This document shows positions 25,446 to 35,069 of a DNA stretch of 53,913 nt, piece by piece. A program made the translations under genes and the position numbers. The notes below the pieces were generated by a model. That model searched no databases. It was not told where the DNA came from and was given only the letters and a program-made list of their open reading frames with translations. The stretch is from an uncultured Clostridia bacterium (GTDB taxonomy: Bacteria; Bacillota; Clostridia; Christensenellales; CAG-314), in NCBI GenBank assembly GCA_947623225.1, contig CANQGO010000012.1:1-53913 (forward strand), in the 5' to 3' direction. Each line of letters begins with the position of its first letter. Positions within the stretch are counted from its first letter, which is position 1.

Positions 25446-26417
25446 CTATTCATCCTTATTCTTCAAAGACAGACCGTAACTTTCCAGTTTGGCAATGACT
25501 TCGTCCAAAGACTTTCTGCCGAGATTGCGCACTTTCAGCATGTCCTCTTCCGTTCTGCGCGTGAGATCCTCTACAGTCTGGATACCGGCACGCTTGAGGC
25601 AGTTGTACGAACGAACGCTCAGGTCCATATCGTCTATATTCATCTCCAACACCTTCTTGTGCGTGTCGCTCTCTCTCGGGATCAGAATGTCCTTACCGAA
25701 ACTGTCGGACAGATCGACGAACATTTTGATATGGTCCTCTATAATGCGTGCAGCCAACGAAACGATCTCTCTGCCGGAGAAGGCGCCGTTTGTCTCCACT
25801 TCGAGAGTGAGTTTGTCGCGGGTGATATCCTGACCGACACGAGCACTCTCCACTGTGTAGCTTGCCTTCTTGACAGGTCCGAAGATGGAGTCGATGGGTA
25901 TATAGCCAATGGGGTAATTGAGTTTTAACTCGCGGTTGCGTTCCTTGTTCTTCTCTATGGACGCATATCCCAAGCCTCTCGCTACCGTCAGCTCGCAATT
26001 GAAACTGCCGCCTTCCTCTATCGTGCAGATGTACAGGTCCGGATTGAGAACTTCTACTTCGCTGTCTGTGACAATGTCGCCTGCGTGTACTTCGCAAGGA
26101 CCTACTTTGTTTATGGTTATAGTCTTTCTGAAATCATTGTCGTCATTATCCGACTTGAGCGCGAGACGCTTGATATTCAGGATAATGTCCGTTACGTCTT
26201 CCTTGACGCCGTTGACAGTGGAGAACTCGTGCTGAATGCCTTCGATCCTCAAACCGACCACTGCTACACCGGGAAGGGCGGAAAGGAGTACTCTGCGCAG
26301 TGCGTTTCCGAGTGTGATCCCGTAGCCTCTTTCCAGCGGTTCTGCAACGATCTTGATGATACTGGCATTTTGTCCGCTTTCATCTACTGTCATTAACGGT
26401 TTTTCTATTTCCATCAT
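25446..26417 (-). CDS. rpoA: RNA polymerase alpha subunit
   Basis: Alpha dimerises to nucleate RNA polymerase assembly, and its C-terminal domain contacts UP elements and activators. The N-terminal domain shows PLERGYGITLGNALRRVLLS and the C-terminal domain shows LDLSVRSYNCLKRAGI-type residues and LTRRTEEDMLKVRNLGRKSL. The length is 323 residues from the first of two adjacent ATGs at 26417, which follow AAGGAG at 11 nt. A frame 20 codons longer has no ribosome site. The 87-nt gap from rpsD is larger than most gaps here. Confidence 0.97.
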   Translation of the reverse strand: MMEIEKPLMTVDESGQNASIIKIVAEPLERGYGITLGNALRRVLLSALPGVAVVGLRIEGIQHEFSTVNGVKEDVTDIILNIKRLALKSDNDDNDFRKTITINKVGPCEVHAGDIVTDSEVEVLNPDLYICTIEEGGSFNCELTVARGLGYASIEKNKERNRELKLNYPIGYIPIDSIFGPVKKASYTVESARVGQDITRDKLTLEVETNGAFSGREIVSLAARIIEDHIKMFVDLSDSFGKDILIPRESDTHKKVLEMNIDDMDLSVRSYNCLKRAGIQTVEDLTRRTEEDMLKVRNLGRKSLDEVIAKLESYGLSLKNKDE

Positions 26418-26504
26418 TGGACAACAATCTCCTTTATTTAATTTATGATTTTGCTGCCGTACAACGGCAGTCGGCAATGAGACGTTTGCCTAACGTTGCA
26501 AAGA

Positions 26505-27131
26505 TTACTTGGAGTACAACTCTACGATCATGTGTTCCTGGATGGACATGTCGATATCTTCTCTTTGCGGTCTGGCGAGTACCTTACCTGTCAATTCAGC
26601 CGGTTCGAAATCCAACCACTGGGGTATATTCGCCGGTTTCTTGGCTTCTTTCAACTGTACAAACAGGGGTTGCTCGCGCTTGTTCTCCTTGATGGAAATA
26701 ACGTCGCCTACTCTGACCTGGTAACTCGGTATAGTTACGCGTTTGCCGTTGACGGTGATGAGACCGTGATTTACAAACTGTCTTGCCTGACTGCGTGAAA
26801 CACCTATACCAAGACGGTAGACCACGTTGTCCAGACGCTGCTCCAGAAGGATAAGCATATTTGCGCCGGTAACGCCCTTCATACGTTCTGCTTCCTCGTA
26901 GTAGCTATGGAATTGCTTCTCCTGCAATCCATAGATACGCTTGGTCTTTTGTTTCTCGCGAAGTTGTTGTCCGTATTCAGTGACCTTCTTCCTGCTGTCG
27001 GCGTGCACTCCGGGTATCTTGCCGCGCTTGGTGACGGGGCACTTATCCGTGTAGCATCTCTCGCCTTTCAAAAACAGTTTGCATTTTTCGCGTCTGCACT
27101 GACGGCAATCTGCATGTGTATATCTTGCCAT
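26505..27131 (-). CDS. rpsD: 30S ribosomal protein S4 (zinc form)
   Basis: Primary 16S-binding assembly protein of 208 residues. The N-terminus has CRQCRREKCKLFLKGERC with CxxC and further Cys, the zinc-binding C+ type. The S4 RNA-binding fold follows (LEQRLDNVVYRLGIGVSRSQARQFVNHG). In many bacteria S4 represses its own operon. A conserved S4-type site could lie in the long rpmJ-rpsM gap. Confidence 0.97.
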   Translation of the reverse strand: MARYTHADCRQCRREKCKLFLKGERCYTDKCPVTKRGKIPGVHADSRKKVTEYGQQLREKQKTKRIYGLQEKQFHSYYEEAERMKGVTGANMLILLEQRLDNVVYRLGIGVSRSQARQFVNHGLITVNGKRVTIPSYQVRVGDVISIKENKREQPLFVQLKEAKKPANIPQWLDFEPAELTGKVLARPQREDIDMSIQEHMIVELYSK

Positions 27132-27146
27132 GATAATTCTCCTTTA

Positions 27147-27539
27147 CTAAACTCTTCTGCGCTTGGGCGGACGGCATCCGTTGTGAGCGATGGGCGACAC
27201 GTCCTTGATGAGCGTGACGTCTATGTCTGCCGTTTGCAATGCACGTATCGCGGACTCACGGCCTTGACCGGGGCCCTTGACATAAACTTCCACTGTACGG
27301 ATCCCGTACATATCCTTGGCCGCTTTTGCTGCGGTCTCGCATGCTTGCTGTGCTGCGAATGCCGTGCTCTTACGCGAACCGCGGAAGCCCAGTGCGCCGC
27401 TGCTGCACTGCGTGAGCGCATTACCGTTCAGATCGGTAAATGTTACGATAGTGTTGTTAAAGGAAGCGTGAATGTGCACCTGACCCTTGTCTACCTTACG
27501 TAAATCTCTTCTCTTTTTGACAATTTTCTTTCCTGCCAT
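27147..27539 (-). CDS. rpsK: 30S ribosomal protein S11
   Basis: A 130-residue S11, part of the platform that contacts mRNA near the E site. It carries [21 protein letters not shown] and the C-terminal [12 protein letters not shown] typical of the family. It lies between rpsM and rpsD with gaps of 13 and 15 nt. Confidence 0.97.
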   Translation of the reverse strand: MAGKKIVKKRRDLRKVDKGQVHIHASFNNTIVTFTDLNGNALTQCSSGALGFRGSRKSTAFAAQQACETAAKAAKDMYGIRTVEVYVKGPGQGRESAIRALQTADIDVTLIKDVSPIAHNGCRPPKRRRV

Positions 27540-27552
27540 CTTCGCTTACCTC

Positions 27553-27927
27553 CTATTTAGCCTTCTTGCCGCGAGAAACGGTACGCTTGGGTCCCTTGCG
27601 GGTGCGTGCGTTCTGCTTGGTGGATTGTCCTCTCACGGGCAAACCTTTGCGGTGACGGATTCCGCGGTAAGAGCCTATTTCTATTTGCCTTTTGATGTTC
27701 ATGGAAACTTCACGTCTCAGATCGCCTTCGACATGATAGTTTTTCTCGATACAGTCACGGATCTTGGATATGTCGTCTTCGGTAAGGTCCTTGACGCGAG
27801 TATCCGGATTGACGCCTGTCTCCGCCAAAATCTGTGTAGCGGTAGTACGTCCGATTCCGTAAATGTAGGTCAAACCGATTTCAATACGTTTTTCTCTGGG
27901 TAAATCTACACCGGAAATACGAGCCAT
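27553..27927 (-). CDS. rpsM: 30S ribosomal protein S13
   Basis: A 124-residue S13, which bridges to the 50S subunit and contacts P-site tRNA. It starts [26 protein letters not shown] and ends in the basic [19 protein letters not shown]-type tail. AAGGAG lies 8 nt before the chosen ATG. A frame 19 codons longer was rejected. It opens the alpha segment after an unusually long 160-nt gap. Confidence 0.97.
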   Translation of the reverse strand: MARISGVDLPREKRIEIGLTYIYGIGRTTATQILAETGVNPDTRVKDLTEDDISKIRDCIEKNYHVEGDLRREVSMNIKRQIEIGSYRGIRHRKGLPVRGQSTKQNARTRKGPKRTVSRGKKAK

Positions 27928-28087
27928 TTGATTTTCTCCTTGTAATTTGTTGATTGGATTATATGATTGTGTATATTGACACACGTCCGACAGCGCATGC
28001 CTATGTGGAATGATGATGCGCCTACGGCCGTATGATTGAATCCTGAGTTGAAGCAGCGGATACGCTGCCCTAACTTACAGTGCAAGC
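27928..28087 (-). promoter_or_regulatory. long rpmJ-rpsM intergenic region, candidate autoregulatory leader
   Basis: This 160-nt space stands out in an operon whose gaps are mostly 9-20 nt. It contains a strong small hairpin, GCAGCG-TATC-CGCTGC (28053-28068), and TGTGT...ACACA plus TATAAT near 27960-27985, without a good -35. An S4-type binding site controlling the alpha segment is plausible but not shown. Confidence 0.35.
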
Positions 28088-28204
28088 CTAACCTTGTCTT
28101 TGCTTGTGTTTGGGATATTTGGAACAAATAACCATAACTTTGCCGTTGCGTTTGATAACCTTGCATTTGTCGCACATAGGCTTTACAGACGGTTTTACTT
28201 TCAT
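28088..28204 (-). CDS. rpmJ: 50S ribosomal protein L36 (zinc form)
   Basis: The smallest ribosomal protein, 38 residues, starting [20 protein letters not shown]. The zinc ligands Cys11, Cys14, Cys27 and His33 are intact. GGAGG precedes the ATG. A longer frame continues upstream without a ribosome site. The usual position between infA and rpsM confirms it. Confidence 0.95.
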   Translation of the reverse strand: MKVKPSVKPMCDKCKVIKRNGKVMVICSKYPKHKQRQG

Positions 28205-28268
28205 GTTTTCCTCCTTGACACAGGGGTCAGACTCCGCTGTGTTGTAATTGATTGAATTAGTTGATTTG

Positions 28269-28502
28269 TTACTGCTGGACAACACCCTTGGTGCGCCATA
28301 CTATTCTGCCCTTGGTCAGGTCGTACGGACTCATCTCCAATTTCACCGCATCTCCCGGCAAAATTCTGATGGAGTGTATACGCAACTTGCCGCTGACGTA
28401 GGCTATCACTTCGTGGTTATTGGTCAACCGCACGCGGAATTCCGCATTGCGCAAAGCCTCCACCACTACGCCTTCTACTTCGATAACATCATCCTTAGAC
28501 AT
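28269..28502 (-). CDS. infA: translation initiation factor IF-1
   Basis: A 77-residue OB-fold protein that binds the 30S A site during initiation. It shows [19 protein letters not shown] and the [16 protein letters not shown] core ending in TKGRIVWR. Family members often end near residue 72. The start overlaps the KOW-protein gene by 8 nt, so translation is probably coupled. Confidence 0.97.
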   Translation of the reverse strand: MSKDDVIEVEGVVVEALRNAEFRVRLTNNHEVIAYVSGKLRIHSIRILPGDAVKLEMSPYDLTKGRIVWRTKGVVQQ

Positions 28503-28785
28503 CTTGTTTCTCCTGTTGGTTTTGAACGAATTGTCTCAATGCACTCTTGATTTCGCTGTCGAACACTTTTTTGCCTTGAATGATCTTCTCGGCGATCGCG
28601 TCCAACCTGGTCCTGCTATCCGATATATGCTTGCGGTTCTTTTTCTTTGGGGAAGCAAACTTGCGCATGCCGCCGTCTACGAGATATACATGATCTGCAT
28701 CCGCAGCGACAACGACAAAGTACATACCCTTGTCCCGCCCTTGTGTGGACAGCACTATGCTTCCTATATCTGCGTCCTCTTTCAT
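28495..28785 (-). CDS. KOW-domain RNA-binding protein (L14e/L27e-like)
   Basis: A 96-residue protein with a KOW-like strand motif at its N-terminus ([22 protein letters not shown] ... [18 protein letters not shown]), then a charged helical tail. Members of this family sit between map and infA in many Clostridia. A role in ribosome assembly or translation is inferred from that context. The ATG at 28783-28785, with AGGTG 5 nt upstream, is preferred to a GTG two codons earlier. It starts 6 nt after map. Confidence 0.85.
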   Translation of the reverse strand: MKEDADIGSIVLSTQGRDKGMYFVVVAADADHVYLVDGGMRKFASPKKKNRKHISDSRTRLDAIAEKIIQGKKVFDSEIKSALRQFVQNQQEKQDV

Positions 28786-28791
28786 ATTCAC

Positions 28792-29541
28792 CTACAAACT
28801 GAGTATCTCCACACCGTTGGCGGTGATGGCGATGGTATTCTCGTAATGGGCGGAAGGTTTACGGTCCTTGGTCTTGACCGTCCAGCCATCCTCCATCCAG
28901 TCTACTCGCGCCGTGCCCATATTGATCATGGGTTCTACCGCTATCGTCATGCCTTCCGAAAGACGCATGCCGTGCCCCGCCGTACCGTAGTTCGGCACCT
29001 CCGGATCCTCGTGCATCTCTCTGCCGATACCGTGACCGACCAGTTCGCGCACCACGCCGTAGCCGAAACTCTCGGCATATGTCTGTATGGTGTGTCCCAG
29101 GTCGCCCAGCCGCGTCTCGCCGGCGACGATACTGCGTACGCCCTTGAAGAAACACTGTTCCGTCACGTCTATCAGTTGCTGACATTCGGCACTTATGAGA
29201 CCTACCGCCACCGTTCTGGCGGCATCGCCGTGCCACCCTTCATAGATGGCACCGCAGTCGTAACTGACTATCTGCCCTTCCCGCAATATCTTGTGACGGG
29301 AAGGAATTCCATGTACCACTTCGCAATCTACCGATACGCATATGCTGGCGGGGAATCCGTTGTAGTGCAGGAAACTCGGTCTGGCATTCTGCGAGAGAAT
29401 GTATTCGTGAGCCAATTTGTTCAACTCCCACGTGGATACTCCCGGACGGGTATTGTCCCTGAGCAAATTCAGCGTATCGCGTACTATCTGATTTGCTTTG
29501 CGCATGCAGGCTATTTGCGAATCCGTCTTGATGGTTATCAT
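28792..29541 (-). CDS. map: methionine aminopeptidase, type I
   Basis: Removes the N-terminal Met from nascent proteins with a dinuclear metal site. The 249-residue enzyme shows all five ligand regions: two Asp in SYDCGAIYEGWHGDAART, His in LVGHGIGREMHEDP, Glu in IAVEPMI and Glu in AHYENTI. SYDCG is a small change from the usual VDVG. There is no N-terminal zinc extension. It overlaps adk by 4 nt. Confidence 0.97.
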   Translation of the reverse strand: MITIKTDSQIACMRKANQIVRDTLNLLRDNTRPGVSTWELNKLAHEYILSQNARPSFLHYNGFPASICVSVDCEVVHGIPSRHKILREGQIVSYDCGAIYEGWHGDAARTVAVGLISAECQQLIDVTEQCFFKGVRSIVAGETRLGDLGHTIQTYAESFGYGVVRELVGHGIGREMHEDPEVPNYGTAGHGMRLSEGMTIAVEPMINMGTARVDWMEDGWTVKTKDRKPSAHYENTIAITANGVEILSL

Positions 29542-30161
29542 TTGTGCAAAACACGGATGATCCGTTCGTATACGACATCTATACCACCCACGCCGTCTAT
29601 GGTGATGAGCTTGCCCTGTTTGCGGTAATACTCTATAAGCGGCAAAGTGGTCGTTTCATATACGCGTAAGCGTTCCAACACCGTCTCTTCGCTGTCATCC
29701 TTGCGCACTATGAGTGCGTGACCGCAGGACGGACATACCTGTGCGTTTTCCAACTGCGATATGTGGAATGTTCCGTTGCAATTGGGACAAAAGCGTCGTC
29801 CCGACAGACGAGACACTATAGTCTGCTTGTCCACGTCGAGGTTGATAGCACAGTCTATATGCTGGAAACCGTCCAATGCGCTTGCCTGTACAAGTGAACG
29901 GGGAAATCCGTCCAATATGTAGCCGTTTGCGCAATCGGGTTCGGCGAGTCTGTCTCTGACGATCTGTATGGTTATCTCGTCGGGTACAAGTCCGCCGCTG
30001 TTCAAAATGTCTTTTATTTGCAAACCCAGAGGGGTCTCTTCCTTAAGATTTTTACGGAAGATATCCCCTGTGGATATTTGCGGGATATTCAGCGTGCCGG
30101 TAAGCCTCTGAGCCATAGTGCCCTTGCCGCTACCGGGCGCGCCTAAGAAAATTATGTTCAT
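29538..30161 (-). CDS. adk: adenylate kinase with zinc LID
   Basis: Interconverts ATP + AMP and 2 ADP. The 207-residue enzyme begins with the P-loop GAPGSGKGT. The LID domain carries CPNC and CPSC, the four-Cys zinc site of Gram-positive adenylate kinases, with GRRFC before it. DGFPRSLVQA is the AMP-binding region. It starts one base after secY and is coupled to map by a 4-nt overlap. Confidence 0.97.
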   Translation of the reverse strand: MNIIFLGAPGSGKGTMAQRLTGTLNIPQISTGDIFRKNLKEETPLGLQIKDILNSGGLVPDEITIQIVRDRLAEPDCANGYILDGFPRSLVQASALDGFQHIDCAINLDVDKQTIVSRLSGRRFCPNCNGTFHISQLENAQVCPSCGHALIVRKDDSEETVLERLRVYETTTLPLIEYYRKQGKLITIDGVGGIDVVYERIIRVLHK

Positions 30162-30162
30162 A

Positions 30163-31527
30163 CTATCTCAAGAATCCTTTGGAACCAGATCCGACCAGAC
30201 CTCTGTAGTGACGCATCAGTATCTGGTTTTCCAGCGCTTTGTTGAATTCCAACGCGACGGACACTACGATCAGCATACCTGTCGCACTCATGCTCGACAC
30301 CAACTGTGAAGCGGTATTCATTCCCGCCCATCCAGGGATGGCGAACAGTATCGACGGTACAAACGCGATGATCGCAAGGAATACTGCACCCCACAGGGTG
30401 ATACGGGATACCACTTTGGCGAGGTACTCAGCCGTCTCTCTGCCCGGACGAATACCCATCACGAGTCCGCCGTTGTTCTGCACGTTACGCGCGATCTCGA
30501 CGGGATTGAACTGTATCTGCGAGTAGAAGTATGCAAACACGAATATCAGTATAGCCAATATCACGTTGTACACTACTACGCCGACCCATGTTCCGCTTGC
30601 CGTCATGTAGTTGGTCCACCAGGTATTGAAGTTACTGCTGGGCCAGAATGTCTGGATGATCATTGTGGGGAAACTCATCAATGCATACGCGAAGATCAGG
30701 GGCATGACGCCGCTTGCGTTGACTTTGATGGGAATGAATGTGGATTGTCCGCCATACATTTTGTTCCCCTTGACCTGCTTGGCATACTGCACTTTGATCT
30801 TACGCTCTGCGCCGTCTACCCATATGATGAATGTGAACACAAGGATAAGTCCGACGAGGAATATGAGAGCCTCAGCCCAGTTGCCTGCAGCAAACGTTGC
30901 AAACAGTTGTTGTGCGGCGGTGGCTACGATACCCACGAAGATCAGCAAGGATATACCATTGCTCACGCCGTATTCGGTTATGCGCTCGCCGATCCACATG
31001 CACAGCATGGAACCGCCGGTCAGCACAGCCACAATGTAGATACCCATGATCCACTGTCCGCCCTTAGTGGCGAAGAAAGACGCATACTGCGCTCCCAGCC
31101 AAGCGGTATTGACGTAATCCGTATATTGGTTCTTGAGCGTCAGGAATATACCCACAGCACTTACTATTGCCAATACAAGGGTTACCCAGCGGGTGATCTT
31201 ATTGATTTTTTCTCTACCTTCATCGCCTTCTTTGGACATTCTCTCGAGTGCCGGGATAGCGACCGTCAACAACTGCACGATAATGGACGCGTTGATATAC
31301 GGGGAAATGCCGAGAGAAAAGAGTGTGCCCTGACTCAGCGCGCTACCCGTGATAGAGTTGAGCAAGCCGAAGATATTCATGTTGCTGTTCTCTTCGAAAG
31401 AGATCTGCGACAGTCCGGGGACCGTGATATAACAACCCAGTCTGAACAAAACGATGAACAGGATCGTCATAAATATTTTTCTGCGTACGTCCTTTATCTT
31501 AAAGGCATTTCTGATGGTTTCAAACAT
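30163..31527 (-). CDS. secY: SecY, protein-export channel subunit
   Basis: Central pore of the Sec translocon, 454 residues with ten predicted membrane helices. Recognisable segments are RLGCYITVPGL, LGISPYINASIIVQLLT near helix 2, and GIRPGRETAEYL in the cytoplasmic loop before helix 9. It overlaps rplO by one base, so synthesis of the channel is tied to ribosomal proteins, as in other Firmicutes. Confidence 0.97.
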   Translation of the reverse strand: MFETIRNAFKIKDVRRKIFMTILFIVLFRLGCYITVPGLSQISFEENSNMNIFGLLNSITGSALSQGTLFSLGISPYINASIIVQLLTVAIPALERMSKEGDEGREKINKITRWVTLVLAIVSAVGIFLTLKNQYTDYVNTAWLGAQYASFFATKGGQWIMGIYIVAVLTGGSMLCMWIGERITEYGVSNGISLLIFVGIVATAAQQLFATFAAGNWAEALIFLVGLILVFTFIIWVDGAERKIKVQYAKQVKGNKMYGGQSTFIPIKVNASGVMPLIFAYALMSFPTMIIQTFWPSSNFNTWWTNYMTASGTWVGVVVYNVILAILIFVFAYFYSQIQFNPVEIARNVQNNGGLVMGIRPGRETAEYLAKVVSRITLWGAVFLAIIAFVPSILFAIPGWAGMNTASQLVSSMSATGMLIVVSVALEFNKALENQILMRHYRGLVGSGSKGFLR

Positions 31528-31970
31528 TACTCGATTACCTCTGCTACGCCGCCTGCCGATTCGATCGCCTGTTTAGCCGAAGCGGAAAACTTGTCTGCCT
31601 TGACAGTAAGTTTTTTCGTCAGCGTTCCGTTGCCGAGCACCTTGAGTGCGCAGTGTTTGCCGCCTACGATACGCTCGGAAATCAGCAGTTCGTGAGTAAC
31701 TTCCGTGCCGTTTTCGAATGCATTGAGTGCCTGAACGTTGACAATGTCGTATTCTACTCTGAATTTGTTATTGAAACCGCGCTTGGGGAGACGTCTTGCA
31801 ATAGGGGTTTGTCCGCCTTCGAAACCGGGACGAACTCCGCCGCCGCTGCGCGCCCATTGACCCTTATGGCCCTTGCCGCTCGTCTTGCCGAGTCCGCTTC
31901 CGATACCTCTACCCAATCTCTTCTCGGAGGTCGTCGCTCCAACAGCGGGTTGAATTGAATGTATTCTCAT
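31527..31970 (-). CDS. rplO: 50S ribosomal protein L15
   Basis: A 147-residue 23S-binding protein with the Gly/Arg-rich N-terminus ([20 protein letters not shown]) and [17 protein letters not shown] motif. It has the usual neighbours rpmD and secY. Confidence 0.97.
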   Translation of the reverse strand: MRIHSIQPAVGATTSEKRLGRGIGSGLGKTSGKGHKGQWARSGGGVRPGFEGGQTPIARRLPKRGFNNKFRVEYDIVNVQALNAFENGTEVTHELLISERIVGGKHCALKVLGNGTLTKKLTVKADKFSASAKQAIESAGGVAEVIE

Positions 31971-31982
31971 ATTGGTAGCCTC

Positions 31983-32288
31983 CTACTTTACTTCTTCCAC
32001 AGAAACAAGGTGTTTCACTTTGAATATCATACCGCGCGTAGCCGCATTGTCCGGCAACACGTTGCTGGTACGTATCTTGGTGAGTCCGAGTGCTCTGACT
32101 GTAGCCTGATGTTCTTTCAGACAACCTGCCGTACTCTTGACGAGAGTGACTCTCACCTGTCCCTTAGCCTCTTCGTAGGGCTTGTAACCCTTTTCCGGCT
32201 TGGCGGGAAGTTGCTTTTCCACTACGTATCTGCCGTTGATATAAAGAGGTTGCTTCACTTCTGCTTTTTTGGTTTTCTTAGTAGCCAT
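31983..32288 (-). CDS. rpmD: 50S ribosomal protein L30, N-terminally extended
   Basis: The C-terminal 60 residues match L30 (VRVTLVKSTAGCLKEHQATVRALGL and VLPDNAATRGMIFKVKHLV). The protein has 101 residues against about 60 in most bacteria. The extra 40 form a lysine-rich leader (MATKKTKKAEVKQPLYINGR). The extension is in frame with a good ribosome site, so it is probably real. Confidence 0.93.
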   Translation of the reverse strand: MATKKTKKAEVKQPLYINGRYVVEKQLPAKPEKGYKPYEEAKGQVRVTLVKSTAGCLKEHQATVRALGLTKIRTSNVLPDNAATRGMIFKVKHLVSVEEVK

Positions 32289-32299
32289 CGTGCACCTCC

Positions 32300-32926
32300 T
32301 TACAGTTCCTCTACGCTCTTGCCGCGCAACTGAGCGATATGCTCCTTGCTACGCAGGCTCTTGAGACCGTTGAATGTGGCTTTAACGCAGTTGATGGGGT
32401 TATTGGAGCCGTAGGACTTGGTACGAATGTCCTTGATTCCCACTGCTTCGAGAATGTTACGAACCGGACCTCCGGCGATCACGCCGGTACCGGGTTGAGC
32501 CGGCATGAGCAATACGCTGCCCTTACCGAACTTGCCGATGGTCTCGTGAGGAATGGTGGTATCTACCAGCGCGATCTGCACCATAGCCTTCTTAGCACGA
32601 AGGTTGGCTTTCTCTATCGCCTGAGGTACTTCGGCGGCTTTCGCCATGCCTACGCCTACCATACCCTTGCCGTCACCGACTACGCACAGCGCGGAGAAGC
32701 GCATGGTACGTCCGCCCTTGACGACTTTGGTTACACGGTTGATGGCAACCGTTTTCTTGATGAGACCGTCATCTTCCTTGACCTCTCTGTCGCGATTGTT
32801 GCGTCTGCCGCCCTTTCTGTCGGGGCGATTGTCGCGGAAGTTACGTCTTTGCTGCTGCTCCCTTGCCGGAGCCTGTTCCTGTTGTTGATCGGCAACAACA
32901 GTTTCAACTTCTTGTACGTTTTCCAT
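32300..32926 (-). CDS. rpsE: 30S ribosomal protein S5, N-terminally extended
   Basis: S5 helps set decoding accuracy. The core starts near residue 50 ([27 protein letters not shown]) with [15 protein letters not shown] and [12 protein letters not shown]. The first 45 residues are low-complexity Gln/Glu/Arg-rich ([15 protein letters not shown]). The total of 208 residues compares with about 165 in most relatives. GGAGG precedes the ATG. Confidence 0.96.
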   Translation of the reverse strand: MENVQEVETVVADQQQEQAPAREQQQRRNFRDNRPDRKGGRRNNRDREVKEDDGLIKKTVAINRVTKVVKGGRTMRFSALCVVGDGKGMVGVGMAKAAEVPQAIEKANLRAKKAMVQIALVDTTIPHETIGKFGKGSVLLMPAQPGTGVIAGGPVRNILEAVGIKDIRTKSYGSNNPINCVKATFNGLKSLRSKEHIAQLRGKSVEEL

Positions 32927-32941
32927 TGTTTCTGCCTCCGA

Positions 32942-33298
32942 TTAGAATTTGAGTCCGGCTTCTCTTGCGCCGTCTGCCAATGCGGCAACTCTACCTGTGT
33001 AGATATATCCGCCGCGATCGAACACAACCTCGCTGAGACCGAGTTTCAATGCCTTAGCCGCTATATCCGCGCCCACTTCCTTCGACGCCTCCGTCTTGGA
33101 TTTGCCGGAGATCTTCAGCGCGAGACTGCTGCTGGAGCAAAGCGTTTTGCCGTTGATATCGTCTATGATTTGAGCGTAGATATAGTTGGTGGAACGGTAA
33201 ACGCACAGACGCGGTTTAACGGACGTTCCGAATATCTTTTTTCTTACTCTTGCGTGACGAATTTGTCTGTCCGCATTCTTGTTTATCTTCTTAATCAT
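32942..33298 (-). CDS. rplR: 50S ribosomal protein L18
   Basis: A 118-residue 5S-rRNA-binding protein: [25 protein letters not shown] (read as two parts) at the N-terminus and [24 protein letters not shown] at the C-terminus. Canonical place between rplF and rpsE. Confidence 0.97.
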   Translation of the reverse strand: MIKKINKNADRQIRHARVRKKIFGTSVKPRLCVYRSTNYIYAQIIDDINGKTLCSSSSLALKISGKSKTEASKEVGADIAAKALKLGLSEVVFDRGGYIYTGRVAALADGAREAGLKF

Positions 33299-33310
33299 GA
33301 TCTACACTCC

Positions 33311-33853
33311 TTACTTACCTGTCTTCTTGCCTTCTTTCAGAATGACGGTTTCCTCTTTGTAGCGGACGCCGTATCCGTGATAAGGCTCAACGGGACGTTT
33401 GGCTTTGATATTAGCCGCAGTCTGTCCCACAAGCTCCTTGTCGATGCCGGAGACAACGACTTCCGTCTGAGAGGGACAACTGAATGTGATACCCTGCGGA
33501 GCGACAACTTCTATCGGGTGCGAATAGCCGATATTCAGCACCAGCTTGTCTCCCGTCACGGCCGCCTTGTAACCAACGCCGTTGATGATGAGATTACGCG
33601 AGAAGCCTTCGCTGACGCCCTTGACCATATTGGCTACGAGTGCCCTGTACAGTCCGTGCTTGGCTTGTACGTCATCGGCGTGCTCGTCGGCTATGACCAG
33701 CGTGACAATGTTGCCTTCAGTGTGCAGATCTATGCACTTTTCTATGCGGCGCACGAGCGTTCCCTTTGATCCCTTGACGGTAACTTCTCCGTCATTGTAA
33801 GTGAGGGTGACGCCTGCCGGCAAAGTGATAGGTTTCTTTCCGATTCTTGACAT
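33311..33853 (-). CDS. rplF: 50S ribosomal protein L6
   Basis: A 180-residue protein near the sarcin-ricin loop. It starts MSRIGKKPITLPAGV and has the C-terminal PVEPYHGYGVRYKEETVILKEGKK motif (two adjacent parts). The preceding rpsH ends 11 nt upstream. Confidence 0.97.
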   Translation of the reverse strand: MSRIGKKPITLPAGVTLTYNDGEVTVKGSKGTLVRRIEKCIDLHTEGNIVTLVIADEHADDVQAKHGLYRALVANMVKGVSEGFSRNLIINGVGYKAAVTGDKLVLNIGYSHPIEVVAPQGITFSCPSQTEVVVSGIDKELVGQTAANIKAKRPVEPYHGYGVRYKEETVILKEGKKTGK

Positions 33854-33864
33854 GTCCTACCTCC

Positions 33865-34263
33865 TTACCATACGTACGCGAGCACTTCGCCGCCCAGATT
33901 ACTGTTGCGAGCGTTTTTGTCCGTCATAATGCCTTTGCTTGTAGACACGATTGCAATGCCCAATCCGTTCAGTACGCGGGGGAGTTCGCTGCTCTTGGCA
34001 TAAACTCTCAGACCGGGTTTACTGATACGTTTGAGACCGGTGATAACTCTTTCGCCTTTGTAACCGTACTTCAGAGTGATCCTGATAGTATCCTGAAGTT
34101 CGTTTTCTATTACTTCGTAGCCCGCTATGTAGCCTTCCTGCAAGAGGATCTCTACGATAGCCTTCTTCGTCTTGGAAGAGGGGATATCTACGTCGGCGTG
34201 TTTAGCAGTGATAGCGTTTCTGATACGTGTGAGCATATCAGCAATAGGATCTGTTACAACCAT
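33865..34263 (-). CDS. rpsH: 30S ribosomal protein S8
   Basis: A 132-residue primary 16S-binding protein: [14 protein letters not shown] at the N-terminus and [21 protein letters not shown] near the end. AAGGAGG sits 8 nt before the ATG at 34261-34263. A 7-codon longer frame starting at 34284 overlaps the rpsN end and was rejected. Confidence 0.97.
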   Translation of the reverse strand: MVVTDPIADMLTRIRNAITAKHADVDIPSSKTKKAIVEILLQEGYIAGYEVIENELQDTIRITLKYGYKGERVITGLKRISKPGLRVYAKSSELPRVLNGLGIAIVSTSKGIMTDKNARNSNLGGEVLAYVW

Positions 34264-34277
34264 TGATTTTTTCCTCC

Positions 34278-34463
34278 TTACCAACTCGCTTTCTTGACGC
34301 CGGGTATCTCACCCTTGTACGCTTTTTCTCTGAAACAAATTCTGCAAATTCCGTATTTACGCAGGACCGCGTGGGGTCTGCCGCAGATAGAACAACGTGT
34401 ATATCCGCGAGTGGAATATTTAGGTGTTCTTTGCTGTTTGTTTATCATTGATTTCTTTGCCAT
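34278..34463 (-). CDS. rpsN: 30S ribosomal protein S14, zinc form (type Z)
   Basis: A 61-residue short S14 with two CxxC pairs ([24 protein letters not shown]) that bind zinc, ending IPGVKKASW. The start is MAKKSM with the ribosome site GAGGTAGACATT. A longer upstream frame runs into rplE and is not credible. There is no sign of the zinc-independent paralogue here. Confidence 0.96.
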   Translation of the reverse strand: MAKKSMINKQQRTPKYSTRGYTRCSICGRPHAVLRKYGICRICFREKAYKGEIPGVKKASW

Positions 34464-34476
34464 AATGTCTACCTCT

Positions 34477-35058
34477 CTACGCTCTGAAGGGCATGCCCAG
34501 ATACTTGAGCAGGGCTTTGCCTTCGGCATCCGTCTTTGCCGTCGTGACGAATGTAACGTCGAATCCGCGCGTCTTTTCCACTTGATCGTATACGATCTCG
34601 GGGAAGATGAGTTGCTCGCGAATACCCAACGTGTAGTTGCCGCGACCGTCCAGGTTGGTGCTCACACCGCGGAAGTCTCTGACTCTCGGCAGTGCTATGC
34701 TGACCAGCTTGTCAAAGAACGAATACATACGTTCGCCTCTCAGAGTTACTTTTGCTCCGACCGCCATGCCCTTACGCACTTTGAAGTTCGCTACGGACAG
34801 TTTGCTGTTGGTCACAAGCGGTTTCTGACCGGAGATTGCTTTCAGTTCCTCTACTGCAAGTTGGAAAGACTTGCTGTTGTCCTTCACGTCGCCGAGACCT
34901 GCGTTGATGACGATCTTTTCCAGACGCGGAACTTCATTGATATTCTGATAACCGAATTCCTTGATGAGTTGGGGAACCACTGTTTCTTTGTACAGTTTTC
35001 TCAATCTACATTCAATCGGTTGCGTGCTCGTCTGAGCCTCTGATTTCTTTGTAGCCAT
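34477..35058 (-). CDS. rplE: 50S ribosomal protein L5
   Basis: A 193-residue 5S-rRNA-binding protein that contacts P-site tRNA. The core begins near residue 20 ([34 protein letters not shown]) and ends in [21 protein letters not shown] short Thr/Ser-rich N-terminal extension ([14 protein letters not shown]) is added. Confidence 0.97.
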   Translation of the reverse strand: MATKKSEAQTSTQPIECRLRKLYKETVVPQLIKEFGYQNINEVPRLEKIVINAGLGDVKDNSKSFQLAVEELKAISGQKPLVTNSKLSVANFKVRKGMAVGAKVTLRGERMYSFFDKLVSIALPRVRDFRGVSTNLDGRGNYTLGIREQLIFPEIVYDQVEKTRGFDVTFVTTAKTDAEGKALLKYLGMPFRA

Positions 35059-35069
35059 CTTGTTCCTCC

